A DNA stretch of 64,000 nt from Streptomyces acidiscabies (GTDB lineage Bacteria; Actinomycetota; Actinomycetes; Streptomycetales; Streptomycetaceae), in NCBI RefSeq assembly GCF_020010905.1, contig NZ_JAGJBY010000002.1:4278001-4342000 (forward strand). Direction: 5' to 3'. The notes under the pieces were generated by a model that had not been told where the DNA came from, searched no databases, and saw only the letters and a list, made by a program, of their open reading frames with translations. Within the stretch, counting starts at the first letter, position 1; every line of letters starts with the position of its first letter. Below, one piece after another: positions 32,435 through 41,722 of the stretch. Made by a program: the position numbers and the translations under genes.

Positions 32435-32935
32435 ATGCCGACCGAACCGCTCCCCGCCTCCGCCTCCCCCGAGGTCATCGAGATCGAGCGGGCGCTCACC
32501 CGTATCACGTACCTGAGCACCCGCGCCCGCCAGCACGACCGGCTGATGGCCGTCGCGGGCGTCCCCCTCGACCGCGCGGCCGTCGCGCTGCTGCGCCAGG
32601 TCGCCGACTCCGACCCGCTGCGCCCCGGTGAACTGGCCCAGCGGCTCGGCGTCGAGGCCTCGCACGTCACGCGGACCGTCCAGCAGCTGGAGAAGTCCGG
32701 GTACGTCACCCGCGTACCCGACCCGCAGGACGGCCGCGCGCAGCGCATCCAGCTCACGGAGGCGGGGGAGCGGGCCGTCGGGCGGATCCGGGCGGCGAGC
32801 CAGCGCGGTATGCAGCTCGCGCTCCAGGAGTGGACGCCGCAGGAGCTGGAACAGCTCGCCGGGCTCTTCCACCGGATGGTCGACGACTTCCTCACGTACT
32901 CGGTCGAGGAGGACACCGAACCCGCCACGGCCTGA
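32435..32935 (+). CDS. MarR-family transcriptional regulator
   Basis: 166 residues. Winged helix at about 55-115 (LRPGELAQRLGVEASHVTRTVQQLEKSGYVTRVPDPQDGRAQRIQLT), flanked by dimerisation helices. ATG 32435 chosen because the promoter layout predicts a leaderless message; GTG 32426 is possible. The motif upstream links it to the dehydrogenase/kinase and response-regulator promoters. MarR proteins often sense phenolics or oxidants. Confidence 0.92.
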   Translation: MPTEPLPASASPEVIEIERALTRITYLSTRARQHDRLMAVAGVPLDRAAVALLRQVADSDPLRPGELAQRLGVEASHVTRTVQQLEKSGYVTRVPDPQDGRAQRIQLTEAGERAVGRIRAASQRGMQLALQEWTPQELEQLAGLFHRMVDDFLTYSVEEDTEPATA

Positions 32936-32990
32936 CCTGGAGCGGTCAAGTAGCATCGCGCGCAACCCCACTTGAAGGAGGGACTGGCCC

Positions 32991-33455
32991 ATGAGCCGCG
33001 CCCCCGAGACCGGCGACGTCGTCGACGATTTCTCCCTGCCGGACGAGACCGGAACGGTCCGTAGCCTCACCGAGCTGCTCGCCGACGGCCCTGTCGTCCT
33101 CTTCTTCTACCCCGGCGCCCTGACGCCCGGCTGCACCGCCGAGGCCTGCCACTTCCGCGACCTCGCCGCCGAGTTCAAGGCGGCCGGCGCGCGCCCGGTC
33201 GGGATCAGCGGCGACACCGTCGACAAGCAGAACGAGTTCGTCGGCAAGCACACGCTGGGGATGCCGCTGCTGTCCGACGAGGACGGCACCGTACGGGAGA
33301 AGTTCGGCGTCAAGCGCGGGTTCGCGCTCATGGCCACCAAGCGGGTCACGTTCGTGATCGGGCAGGACCGCAGGATCCTGGAGGTCGTGCGCAGCGAGCT
33401 GCGGATGAACCAGCACGCGGACCGGGCCCTGGAGGTCCTGCGCGCCCGGGGTTGA
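32991..33455 (+). CDS. Peroxiredoxin (BCP/PrxQ-like)
   Basis: 154 residues. The peroxidatic Cys is C48 and the likely resolving Cys C53 (YPGALTPGCTAEACHFRD), the five-residue spacing of the PrxQ group. Reduces peroxides using thioredoxin-like donors. Start ATG with GGAGGG upstream. Follows marR by 55 bp; CAAGT-N17-ACTTG in that gap may be a further regulatory site. Confidence 0.92.
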   Translation: MSRAPETGDVVDDFSLPDETGTVRSLTELLADGPVVLFFYPGALTPGCTAEACHFRDLAAEFKAAGARPVGISGDTVDKQNEFVGKHTLGMPLLSDEDGTVREKFGVKRGFALMATKRVTFVIGQDRRILEVVRSELRMNQHADRALEVLRARG

Positions 33456-33487
33456 GCCCCTGCCGCATTGCCCCCATTCTGGGACGT

Positions 33488-35797
33488 ATGGAGCATCTCG
33501 TCGCTGCGGTGGTCATCGATGCCCGGGGCGTCGTGACGGGCTGGAGCGAGGGTGCCCGCGAGCTGACCGGGCGTACGGCGGGCGAGGCGGTGGGCCGGTT
33601 CGCGGCCGAGGTGCTCGGTGACGCGCTGCCGGGCGGCGGGCCCGTGGTCCTGCGGCACAAGGACGGCCACCCCGTCTCCGCCACCCTCACGGCCTGCCCG
33701 GTCCTCGGCCCCGGCGGGGAGCCCGCCGGGTTCGTCGTCACCGTCGTACCGCCCCCGCCGCCCTCGCTCGGGGAGCTGGCCTTCCAGCAGGCGTCCATGT
33801 CGATGTCCGTGTTCGACACGCGGCAGCGGTATCTGCGGCTCAACGCGGTCGCCTGCCAGGTGATGGGCGTCGACGAGGACGTGCTCCTGGGGCGGCCGTT
33901 CCCGGAGACCGTCGAGGACGCCGAGCACAGCCAGGGCTTCAACCATCACCTCCGCGAGGTCGCCGAGACCGGGCGGCGCGTGCACTACGAGAGCTACACC
34001 GGCGAGCCCTCCGGGAACCGGGAGCACGCCTGGAACATCGAGATGTGGCCCGTGCACGACGACGCGGGCGAGCTGAAGGCCGTCGCGCTCGCCGCGTTCG
34101 ACAGCAGCGAGCAGTACTGGGCCCGCCGCCGCCTCGCCCTCCTCAACGAGGCCGCCGCCTCCATCGGCACCACCCTCGACGTCGTCCGCACCGCCGAGGA
34201 GGTCGTCGGCCTCCTCGTCCCCCAGTACGCCGACTTCGCGAGCGTCGACCTCTTCGACTGGGTCCTCGGCTCCGACGAACCCCCGCGCATCCCCGAGAGC
34301 CAGGTCGTCCTGCGGCGCGTGGCGCACGGCTCCGCCACCGACGGCACCCCCGAAGCCGCCGTCCACCTCGGCGAGACCGACGCCTACCCGCCGTACAGCC
34401 CGCCCGCCAAGGCGCTGCGCGAAGGGCGGGCCGTGCTCAACCAGGCCGGGGAGCCGGAGTTCGTACGGTGGGTCGCCGAGCGCAACACCCGCTCACCCGA
34501 AGGACAGCCCCACCGGCAGGGCGTGCACTCGATGATGGCCGTGCCGCTGCGGGCCCGCGGGACGACCCTCGGGGTCGCCGTCGCGATCCGCATGGCGCAC
34601 CCCGACGACTTCGGGGACGACGACACCGTGTTCGCCGAGGAACTCGCCAGCCGCGCCGCCGTCTGCGTCGACAACGCCCGCCGCTTCGCCCGTGAACGCG
34701 TCACCGCGCTCACCCTCCAGCACAGCCTTCTCCCGCGCGGCCTGCCCGGACAGGCCGCCGTCGAGGTCGCCCACCGGTACCTGCCGTCCGGGTCGACGGC
34801 CGGGATCGGCGGCGACTGGTTCGACGTCATCCCCCTGTCCGGCAGCCGGGTCGCGCTGGTCGTCGGGGACGTCGTCGGCCACGGCATCCCCTCCTCGGCG
34901 ACCATGGGACGGCTCTGCACGGCCGTGCGCACCCTCGCCGACGTCGACCTCCCGCCGGACGAGCTGCTCACCCACCTCGACGACCTCGTCACCCACCTCG
35001 CCACGTACGACAACGGCTCCGCCGACGCCGCCGAACTCGGAGCGACCTGCCTGTACGCCGTGTACGACCCCGTCGCGCGCCGCCTCGCCCTCGCCGCCGC
35101 CGGGCATCCGCCGCCCGCGCTCGTGCTGCCCGACGGGACGGTCCGGTTCGTCGAGATGAGCCCCGGGCCGCCCCTCGGCGTCGGCGGGCACCCCTTCGAG
35201 GCGGTCGAGGTGGAGTTGCCGGAGGGTGCGATCGTCGCCCTCTATACCGACGGGCTCATCGAGGGCCGTGACCGGGACGTCGACCGGGCCAGTGCCGAGC
35301 TGCGCAGCGCGCTCGCCGCGCCCGCCGCGACGCTGGACGCGCTCTGCGACACCGTCCTCAAGGCCGTCCTCCCCGAGGAACCCGGCGACGACGTCGCGCT
35401 GCTCCTCGCGCGCACCCGGGCGCTCGGCGCGGACCGGGTCGCGACCTGGGACGTCGTACCCGATCCCGAGCACGTCGCCGCGACCCGGCAGGCCGCGATG
35501 GCGCAGCTCGCCGCCTGGGGGCTCGACGAGGCGTCCTTCGTCACGGAACTCGTCGTCAGCGAACTCGTCACCAACGCGATCCGGTACGGCGAGCCGCCCG
35601 TCCAACTGCGGCTCATCCGGGACCGGACGCTGATCTGCGAGGTCTCCGACGCGAGTTCGACCTCACCGCATCTGCGGCGGGCGCACGCCTTCGACGAGGG
35701 CGGGCGGGGGCTGCTGCTGGTCGCTCAGCTCACGCAGCGGTGGGGGAGCCGGCAGAACAGCCGGGGGAAGACGATCTGGGCCGAACAGGCGCTGTGA
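33488..35797 (+). CDS. PAS-PAS-GAF-SpoIIE phosphatase with C-terminal HATPase
   Basis: 769 residues. Order: PAS about 1-100 (AAVVIDARGVVTGWSEGA), second PAS about 105-215, GAF about 220-415, PP2C/SpoIIE phosphatase about 425-630 (AGIGGDWFDVIPLSGSRVALVVGDVVGHG, VALYTDGLIEGRD), and a serine-kinase-type HATPase about 645-769 (FVTELVVSELVTNAIRYG, FDEGGRGLLLVAQL). Combines phosphatase and anti-sigma-kinase modules, acting on anti-sigma-factor antagonists. ATG 33488 chosen at the first PAS strand; the ribosome site is weak. Confidence 0.9.
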   Translation: MEHLVAAVVIDARGVVTGWSEGARELTGRTAGEAVGRFAAEVLGDALPGGGPVVLRHKDGHPVSATLTACPVLGPGGEPAGFVVTVVPPPPPSLGELAFQQASMSMSVFDTRQRYLRLNAVACQVMGVDEDVLLGRPFPETVEDAEHSQGFNHHLREVAETGRRVHYESYTGEPSGNREHAWNIEMWPVHDDAGELKAVALAAFDSSEQYWARRRLALLNEAAASIGTTLDVVRTAEEVVGLLVPQYADFASVDLFDWVLGSDEPPRIPESQVVLRRVAHGSATDGTPEAAVHLGETDAYPPYSPPAKALREGRAVLNQAGEPEFVRWVAERNTRSPEGQPHRQGVHSMMAVPLRARGTTLGVAVAIRMAHPDDFGDDDTVFAEELASRAAVCVDNARRFARERVTALTLQHSLLPRGLPGQAAVEVAHRYLPSGSTAGIGGDWFDVIPLSGSRVALVVGDVVGHGIPSSATMGRLCTAVRTLADVDLPPDELLTHLDDLVTHLATYDNGSADAAELGATCLYAVYDPVARRLALAAAGHPPPALVLPDGTVRFVEMSPGPPLGVGGHPFEAVEVELPEGAIVALYTDGLIEGRDRDVDRASAELRSALAAPAATLDALCDTVLKAVLPEEPGDDVALLLARTRALGADRVATWDVVPDPEHVAATRQAAMAQLAAWGLDEASFVTELVVSELVTNAIRYGEPPVQLRLIRDRTLICEVSDASSTSPHLRRAHAFDEGGRGLLLVAQLTQRWGSRQNSRGKTIWAEQAL

Positions 35798-35814
35798 CCT
35801 GCTGTCAGGGTCAC
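35794..35814. terminator. Short stem-loop spanning two convergent stops
   Basis: GTGACC-N9-GGTCAC overlaps the stop codons of the phosphatase and cupin genes; a compact two-way terminator is likely. Confidence 0.5.
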
Positions 35815-36230
35815 TGGAAGTCGCAGCCCGGGTTCGGGGCGTCCTCGGAGAACGGGGCGCCGTGCGGGAGGATGTACAGCGCTTTCAGGACCAGCGGCTT
35901 GTCGCCCAGGTTGCGGCCGATGTGCACGTAGTTCGGGCCCTCCTCGATGACCTGGCCCTTCTGGTACACGCCGTCCGAATCGCACGTCGCGTCGAAGTGG
36001 CTCAGCGTGCCCTCCTCGATGAAGCCGTAGACCATGCCGTCGTGGTAGTGCCAGCCGGTCGCCTGGCCCGGCGGGATCGTCAGCTCGCGCAGGACGTAGT
36101 CCTTGTCGCCGACCGTCTTCTGCGCGAGGAGCTTCGCCGTCACCCCCGGGCCCGGAGGCGTCGCCTGGGCGGCCGTGGTGGAGAGGATGAGGGCCGCGAA
36201 GGTCGTGGCGAGAACGGTACGCGTACGCAT
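35811..36230 (-). CDS. Secreted cupin-domain protein
   Basis: 139 residues with a signal peptide (MRTRTVLATTFAALILSTTA, cleavage near AQA). Cupin motif 1 is present as GQATGWHYHDGMVYGFIEEGT with two His of a metal site; motif 2 is weaker (GPNYVHIGRNLGD). A small extracellular or cell-envelope beta-barrel; ligand unknown. Divergent from the TauD-type dioxygenase. Confidence 0.87.
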   Translation of the reverse strand: MRTRTVLATTFAALILSTTAAQATPPGPGVTAKLLAQKTVGDKDYVLRELTIPPGQATGWHYHDGMVYGFIEEGTLSHFDATCDSDGVYQKGQVIEEGPNYVHIGRNLGDKPLVLKALYILPHGAPFSEDAPNPGCDFQ

Positions 36231-36308
36231 GGGGGGCCTCCTGAGGCGTCGTCCGGCGCAGACCCTATCCGACGGCAGGGGCGCGCAAGGGGGAATCCGG
36301 GTAGGTAG

Positions 36309-36320
36309 TCCGTAAACGGA
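36309..36320. promoter_or_regulatory. Palindrome before the dioxygenase gene
   Basis: TCCGT-AA-ACGGA sits just ahead of the GGAGG ribosome site, in the 103-bp divergent gap. Candidate operator only. Confidence 0.25.
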
Positions 36321-36333
36321 TCTTGGAGGGTTC

Positions 36334-37260
36334 ATGGAGGTCAGGCCGGTCGCCGGGTACATCGGCGCGGAGGTCCAAGGGGTCGATCTCGCCGGGGAGT
36401 TGGACGCGGCGACGGTGCGGGGCATCCGGGACGCGGTCCTGCGCTGGAAGGTCGTCTTCTTCCGGGAGCAGAAGCTCGACCACGCCGGGCACGTCGAGTT
36501 CGCCCGCCGGTTCGGGGAACCCGTCGTGCTGCGCAAGCGGGGCAGTGCTTCTCCGGCCGGTTTTCCCGAGGTCGAGACCACCGCCGATCGGCTGGAACTC
36601 GGCGGGAAGTTCGGCATGGAGCACGAGGAGTGGCTCCAGCGGCGCCGGCACACGCTGCTGCGCGGCTGGCACTGTGACCACGGCGCCCGGATCGACCCGC
36701 CCGCCGCGACGATCCTGCGCGCGGAGGCGGTTCCGCCGTACGGGGGCGACACGACCTGGTCCAACCTCGCCGCCGCGTACGCCGGGCTGTCGGAGCCGGT
36801 ACGCCGGTTCGTGGACGGGCTGCGGGTGGAGCACCGGCTGGGCGTGGGGTACCAGCCGCGCGCCGGGGACGACGCGTACGTGCGGCATCTGCTGGACCAC
36901 CAGGTCGCGTCCGTACACCCGCTGGTGCGGGTCCATCCCGAGAGCGGGGAGCGGATCCTGTACGTCAACGGGTACTACGCCGAGCAGATCCAGGACATCT
37001 CCCGAGCGGAGAGCCGGGCGCTGCTCGACATGCTGCTCGAACAGGCCGTACGCCCCGAATACACGGTCCGCTTCCGGTGGGAGCCGGGGAGCGTGGCGTT
37101 CTGGGACAACCGCGCGACGATCCATCTGGCGCCGAGCGACAACGCGCATCTCGGGTTTCCCCGGACCATGCACCGGGTGATGCTGGCCGGGGAGGTGCCG
37201 GTGGGGGCGGACGGGCGGGAGTCCGAGGGGGTGACGGGGACGGAGGTGGGGCGGTGGTGA
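36334..37260 (+). CDS. TauD/TfdA-family Fe(II)/2-oxoglutarate dioxygenase
   Basis: 308 residues. The iron site is H113-x-D115 (GWHCDHGARID) and H280 (FPRTMHRVML). N-terminal IGAEVQGVDLAGELDAATVR and WKVVFFREQKLDHAGHVEFAR are typical of TauD. Members release sulfite from taurine or hydroxylate small acids; the substrate here is unknown, though nearby LLM oxygenases and the leader peptide suggest sulfur metabolism. TTGGAGGG ribosome site. Confidence 0.9.
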   Translation: MEVRPVAGYIGAEVQGVDLAGELDAATVRGIRDAVLRWKVVFFREQKLDHAGHVEFARRFGEPVVLRKRGSASPAGFPEVETTADRLELGGKFGMEHEEWLQRRRHTLLRGWHCDHGARIDPPAATILRAEAVPPYGGDTTWSNLAAAYAGLSEPVRRFVDGLRVEHRLGVGYQPRAGDDAYVRHLLDHQVASVHPLVRVHPESGERILYVNGYYAEQIQDISRAESRALLDMLLEQAVRPEYTVRFRWEPGSVAFWDNRATIHLAPSDNAHLGFPRTMHRVMLAGEVPVGADGRESEGVTGTEVGRW

Positions 37261-37315
37261 GGGGCGGGGTCGGTTGCGAGGTGCCTCCCGCCTTCACTCG
37301 CCCGCCCCGGCCCGC

Positions 37316-38341
37316 TCAGTCCTCCGACCCCGGCTTCCAGCCCAGCGCCGGGCCCAGGTTCGTCGCCATGTCCGTGAGGATCTGTACGTAGTCCTCGTGG
37401 TCGAACGTGAAGGGGAGCGCGAAGGCCACCTCGTCGATCTCGCGGTAAGCGGCGTGTGCGTGGAGGCGGTCGGCGATCTCTGCGGACGTGCCTACGTAGT
37501 CCGGGGCGAACATCATGCGCGCCGGGCCCTGCGGGGTCGCTGTGCGGGGGAGGCGCTTTGCCGCGTACTCCTCGTACTTGGCGCGCTGCGCCGGGGTCGC
37601 CGAGTCCGTGGGGATGACCACCAGGCCCTGGGAGACGCGCGCCGCGTCACCGTCGGGGTGGGCGGCGCGGAAGGCGCGGACGTGGGAGAGCTGGATCTCG
37701 GCGAAGTCCTCGGACTCCTCCGCCTTGACGACGCTGCTGGTCAGGAAGTTCATGCCGTGCTCCCCGGCCCAGCGCGCGGAACTCAGGCTGCCGCCGCCGT
37801 ACCACATGCGCCGGCCGAGCCCGGGGGAGTGAGGCTGGACCCGGTCCGAGAAGACCTCGAAACCCTGCACGCCGCTGAAGTCGCTCGCGGACTCGCCGCG
37901 CACGAAGTCCAGGAGCCGCCGGACCCGCTCGTACGAGAAGTCCTCGGCGTCGGCCGTGTCCGGGTAGAGCGCGCCCTTGACGTGCTCGTACTGCATCGGC
38001 GGGCCCACGCTCACCCCCGGGTTCAGCCGCCCGCCGGAGAGGAGGTCGACCGTCGCCCAGTCCTCGGCGAGCCGCAGCGGGTTCTCCCAGCCGAGCGGCG
38101 TCACGGCCGTACCGAGGTGGATACGGCTCGTGCGCTGGGTCGCGGCGGCGAGGACCGCGACGGGGGAGGAGATGCCGTACTGGAGATGGCGGTGGCGCAG
38201 CCACGCGCTGTCGAAGCCGAGGCGCTCGCCGAGTTCGATGATCTCCAGCGTCGATTCGTGGCCCGCGCGGGGGTCGTCCCCGTCGAACAGGCCGATGGTG
38301 AGGAAACCGAGCTTGCGCAGCGGGCGCGGGGTGGACGGCAT
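37316..38341 (-). CDS. LLM-class flavin-dependent oxidoreductase
   Basis: 341 residues, luciferase-like TIM barrel: LGFLTIGLFDGDDP at the N-terminus, FDSAWLRHRHLQYGISSPVAVLAAATQRTSRIHLGTAV, and WYGGGSLSSARWAGEHGMNFL. Uses FMNH2 or F420; substrate unknown. ATG 38341 with GGAGAG 6 bases upstream. Last gene of a leftward run (dipeptidase, DUF1684, phosphoesterase, LLM). Confidence 0.88.
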   Translation of the reverse strand: MPSTPRPLRKLGFLTIGLFDGDDPRAGHESTLEIIELGERLGFDSAWLRHRHLQYGISSPVAVLAAATQRTSRIHLGTAVTPLGWENPLRLAEDWATVDLLSGGRLNPGVSVGPPMQYEHVKGALYPDTADAEDFSYERVRRLLDFVRGESASDFSGVQGFEVFSDRVQPHSPGLGRRMWYGGGSLSSARWAGEHGMNFLTSSVVKAEESEDFAEIQLSHVRAFRAAHPDGDAARVSQGLVVIPTDSATPAQRAKYEEYAAKRLPRTATPQGPARMMFAPDYVGTSAEIADRLHAHAAYREIDEVAFALPFTFDHEDYVQILTDMATNLGPALGWKPGSED

Positions 38342-38393
38342 GAGGCTCTCCAACGGTCACGGGACGTACGACCGTGCCAACCCGCGCCGCACC

Positions 38394-39902
38394 TCACGCA
38401 TTCCGGCGCAGCGGGATGATCACCTCGTCCTCGACCGGCGGCTCGACCTCCTGCGCGAGGTTCCCGGTCGCCGCGAAACACCGGATGCGCACGGACTCCG
38501 GCGTGACGTCGAGCCGCAGGAAGCTCTTGAAGAACGGCGGACTGTACGTCGCGGAGCTGGGCGAGAAGAGCTGCGTGTAGATCTTCCGTACGGGGAGCCT
38601 GATGCGCCGGGGTTTCCCCGCCACCCCGAGCAGCGCGGCGACCAGCCGGATCCGCCGGGTGATCCGCACCTCCGCGCCGGGCGCGCGGGCCGGGGTGATG
38701 CCCAGCCGCTCGGCGATCACCGCCGTCGCCTCGTCCACGGTCAGCCGGAAGAAGCGCTTGAGGCGCAGCCGCCGCCCGTACAGCCCCGCGTAGAACGCGA
38801 GCGAGTCGCCGCGCAGCGGATAGCACCGGAACTCCGCCTCGCCGACGCCCGCGACGGAGACACGCGGGATCGTGTGCGTGGCGTGCGTGAAGGCGCCGCC
38901 GCCCCCGGAGACGACGTACTGGAGTGTCCGCCCGTCCGCGCAACGCACCGGATAGCGCTGGTAGTTGTGGATGTCGCCGCCTATCGCCGCGACGTACCCG
39001 TGCTCCGGCGCCCGCACGATCTCGTCGACCGTCCCGCCGCCCTCGATCGCGCAGGGGTCGGACCGGCCGTCGACGTACAGGGGCGACCCGGTGACGAGGA
39101 TCTTCGGGCGCGGACCCCGGGACACCTCCCGCAGCCACGCGCCCTGTTCGGCGTCGAGGGTGCCGAGAAGTCCCGTGTCTATCCCTATGATCCGCACCGG
39201 CCCGGCGTCGATCGCCCAGTACGGGCCCGGCTGCACGGCCTGTTGACCGGGCGCGGAACGCAACTCCCGCACCTTGTCGAGCCGTTGGCCGTCCCCGGGG
39301 CGCGCCTCGTGCCACAGCAGCGACCGCAGCCACGCCTTCGTCGGCGCACGGGGTTTCGGCTCGGCGGGCAGCGGCGGCGCGTCCCCGCAGAACACCCGCA
39401 TGAACGCGCCGAGGCCTTCGTACCAGTCGTGGTTGCCGGGGACCGCGTAGATCGGAGCCGGGTAACTCGCGTACGGGCGGAAGAACTTGGTGCCGTAGTC
39501 GGCGGCGCTGCCCACGGGGTAGATGACGTCGCTCGCGACGACCGCGAACCGGGTTCCCTCGCTCATCTTGAGGAAGCCCGGTACGACGGCGTACTGAGGG
39601 TCGTCGCCCTCGCCCGTGTCGCCGATCACCATGAACGAGAAGCGGTCCGGGTCGTCGCGGCGGATCACCTTGTCGGCGGGGGCCTCTTGTTGTGCCTTTT
39701 GCTGGGCCACCCACCGGCTTCTCGTCCTCCCCGTGGGGTCCCCGAGCCAGGACGCCACCACCCCGTTGCGCGCCGCCCACAGCGTGCGCGGGTCCAGCCA
39801 CGAGACCTTCTCGGTCTTCTCCGGCATGAGCTGACGGTAGGCACCCGGGGCGGCCTCGCCCCAACCGGCGCCGGCGGCGGTATCGCGTGAGGATTCGGAC
39901 AC
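38394..39902 (-). CDS. Metallophosphoesterase (calcineurin-like)
   Basis: 502 residues. Metal motifs in order: FMVIGDTGEGDD, FAVVASDVIYP, APIYAVPGNHDWYEG, and AAIGGDIHNYQRY. A C-terminal region of about 120 residues (from RLRLKRFFRLTVDEA) is outside the core fold. No signal peptide. GTG 39902 is preceded by TACGGT at a distance fitting a leaderless start; upstream extension is unlikely. Substrate unknown. Confidence 0.85.
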   Translation of the reverse strand: MSESSRDTAAGAGWGEAAPGAYRQLMPEKTEKVSWLDPRTLWAARNGVVASWLGDPTGRTRSRWVAQQKAQQEAPADKVIRRDDPDRFSFMVIGDTGEGDDPQYAVVPGFLKMSEGTRFAVVASDVIYPVGSAADYGTKFFRPYASYPAPIYAVPGNHDWYEGLGAFMRVFCGDAPPLPAEPKPRAPTKAWLRSLLWHEARPGDGQRLDKVRELRSAPGQQAVQPGPYWAIDAGPVRIIGIDTGLLGTLDAEQGAWLREVSRGPRPKILVTGSPLYVDGRSDPCAIEGGGTVDEIVRAPEHGYVAAIGGDIHNYQRYPVRCADGRTLQYVVSGGGGAFTHATHTIPRVSVAGVGEAEFRCYPLRGDSLAFYAGLYGRRLRLKRFFRLTVDEATAVIAERLGITPARAPGAEVRITRRIRLVAALLGVAGKPRRIRLPVRKIYTQLFSPSSATYSPPFFKSFLRLDVTPESVRIRCFAATGNLAQEVEPPVEDEVIIPLRRNA

Positions 39903-39970
39903 GGGGGAACCGTAGCAATGGCCAGAGCGTGGCAGGGGGTTGGGGATACGGCCCTCACCGGGCGGTGGGG

Positions 39971-40765
39971 TCAGGCCCTTTCGTACGGGAGCTTCTCGCC
40001 CGCCTCCACCGCCACCGGGAGCCTGTTCTCCCTCGGCGGCAGGGGGCACGTCGCCTGGTCCGTGTACGCGCACGGCATGTTCCCGGCGCGGTTGAAGTCG
40101 ACGGTGACGTGGCCCTCCGCGTCGGGCGCGGCGATCTGGAGGGCGCGGTTCGCCGCGTACGTCGTCACGCCGGACGTCTCGTCCGTGAACAGCACCATCA
40201 GGCTGCCCGGGGTCATGCCGTTGAACGCGATCAGGCGGTGGACGGCACCCTTCAGCTCGAACTCGACCTGGCCCGGCGAGTCGTACACGTGCTCCAGACC
40301 CTCCACGGCCGCGCCCACGGTCACCTCGCGGGGGCTGTCGTACGCCACGAAGCGGCCCTGTACGGCCCAGATCTCGGCGGGGGCGTACGTCGGGGTCTCG
40401 CGGTGGTTCGTGCGCAGGGCGTTCCCGGGATGGCGGGGCCGCAGGATGTCGCTCCCGCCCCGCTTGCCGATCTCGAGTACGGCGTCCCCGGCATCGACGT
40501 ACACACTCGCCCGCTCGGGGATGACCCCGAAGGAGTGCCGGCCCGTGATGGTCTCGCCGTCCAGGGTCAACTCCTCACCCACGCCCAGCTCCACGACCAC
40601 CCCCTCGTCCGTGGTGGCCCAGGCACCCGGCGCGTCGTCGAACCGCTCCGGCTCGGGGGAGAGCCAGCGCAGGCTGGTGATGGCGAGGAAGCCGTGCGGG
40701 GAGGTGAGGACCTCCTCCCTCTTCCGGTGCCACTTCTCCCACTCCGCGACGAAACCGCTGCTCAT
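39971..40765 (-). CDS. DUF1684 protein
   Basis: 264 residues. Starts FVAEWEKWHRKREEVLTSPHGFLA and ends with the conserved block VDFNRAGNMPCAYTDQATCPLPPRENRLPVAVEAGEK, both diagnostic of DUF1684. All-beta; function unknown. ATG 40765 with GGGAG 8 bases upstream. Same strand as its neighbours on both sides. Confidence 0.88.
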   Translation of the reverse strand: MSSGFVAEWEKWHRKREEVLTSPHGFLAITSLRWLSPEPERFDDAPGAWATTDEGVVVELGVGEELTLDGETITGRHSFGVIPERASVYVDAGDAVLEIGKRGGSDILRPRHPGNALRTNHRETPTYAPAEIWAVQGRFVAYDSPREVTVGAAVEGLEHVYDSPGQVEFELKGAVHRLIAFNGMTPGSLMVLFTDETSGVTTYAANRALQIAAPDAEGHVTVDFNRAGNMPCAYTDQATCPLPPRENRLPVAVEAGEKLPYERA

Positions 40766-40824
40766 GTGTGCGCTCCCTGCTGGAGGTCGTACCGTCGTCC
40801 GTGGCAACCGCGCCGGCCGGCGGG

Positions 40825-41466
40825 TCATTCCCGGGGGCCGTAGAGGGCGGTCGGCGCTCCAGTGGCCAGCGCCCAGTACCGGTCGCCGTACGACCAGTGC
40901 CACCATTCGGTGGGGTAGTTCACGAGCCCGGCCGCGCTGAGGGCTTCGCCCAGGACACGGCGGTTCTCGCGGGCGGCGGGGGTGATGTTCGGGGCGTGGG
41001 TGTAGCAGGCGCCGTCGCTGTCCTCGGGGTTCGCGTTCATGGGTGTGCCCATGTCGAGTTCCTCGCCGTCGGGGGTGACGAGGGTGAGATCCACGGCGGC
41101 TCCCGCGCTGTGCGGGGCGATGTCGGGCGGGGAGACGTAGCGGCTCGCGGCGGTGTGGATACAGGCGGGGGACCAGTCGGGGTGCGCGGTGCGCAGTTCT
41201 GCGACGTACCCCTCGAAGTACTCGCGCTGGAGCGCGGGCGGGCGGTAGCCCTCGACGAACAGGAGGCGCAGGCCGTCCGGGAGGTGCTGCTGGGCCGTGA
41301 GGAGGCGGGCGAGGACGCCCTCCCTGAGGCGCGCGTAGGCGCCTGTGTCGTCGGTCTTGAGGGGGGCCGTGTGCAGGGTGGTGCGTACGTCCACGAGGGG
41401 TTCGGCGCAGTCCTGTACGGGGATTGCCGCGACCCTCGGGTCCGACATGAGGATGATCTCGGTCAT
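40825..41466 (-). CDS. VanX-type D-Ala-D-Ala dipeptidase (M15)
   Basis: 213 residues. Zinc ligands H119, D126 and H190 (PHSAGAAVDLTL, TEWWHWSYG), catalytic E187 and substrate Arg R75 (FVEGYRPPALQ) match VanX. Cleaves D-Ala-D-Ala or related dipeptides; with no vanH/vanA nearby it is more likely a cell-wall turnover enzyme than a resistance gene. The start (ATG 41466 or 41448) has no strong ribosome site. Confidence 0.88.
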   Translation of the reverse strand: MTEIILMSDPRVAAIPVQDCAEPLVDVRTTLHTAPLKTDDTGAYARLREGVLARLLTAQQHLPDGLRLLFVEGYRPPALQREYFEGYVAELRTAHPDWSPACIHTAASRYVSPPDIAPHSAGAAVDLTLVTPDGEELDMGTPMNANPEDSDGACYTHAPNITPAARENRRVLGEALSAAGLVNYPTEWWHWSYGDRYWALATGAPTALYGPRE

Positions 41467-41489
41467 GGAGTGATCATGCCCGGTCGGTC

Positions 41490-41520
41490 TTGACAGGCCG
41501 CGGTCCCGGCGACGTAAGTT
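41490..41520 (+). promoter_or_regulatory. Vegetative promoter of the leader-peptide/LLM operon
   Basis: TTGACA (41490-41495) and TAAGTT (41515-41520), 19 bp apart, fit a principal-sigma promoter. The transcript would begin near 41527 and include the leader peptide. Confidence 0.55.
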
Positions 41521-41552
41521 GAGGTGATCTGTTCGGGACGGTGGAGGAAACC

Positions 41553-41663
41553 ATGCGCGCACCGAGTTCGGCACCGGGTGGTGCTGAGGTGTGGCTGGTT
41601 GTCCGGCGGCATGTCGATTACTGCCGTACCGCCTCTGCTGTCTGTCCTTCCGTACGCGTCTGA
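41553..41663 (+). CDS. Cysteine-containing leader peptide
   Basis: A 36-residue ORF with a very good ribosome site (GGAGG 5 bases before the ATG). The core VVRRHVDYCRTASAVC matches the short actinobacterial 'putative leader peptides' (R-H-V-D-x-C-R-x-x-S-A-x-C) found before sulfur-assimilation and LLM oxygenase genes. Two Cys codons occur late, so cysteine supply could change ribosome progress and downstream expression. It ends 59 bp before the first LLM gene. Confidence 0.8.
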   Translation: MRAPSSAPGGAEVWLVVRRHVDYCRTASAVCPSVRV

Positions 41664-41722
41664 TTCAGCGCCGGTCCCGCTCCGTGGCCGGTGTTTCTCG
41701 CCGTGTTCCGGAAGGATTCCGT

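Noticed and set aside
40825..41466. Vancomycin-resistance gene
   Set aside because: Although VanX-like, it lacks vanH/vanA/vanRS neighbours; a cell-wall turnover role is more likely.
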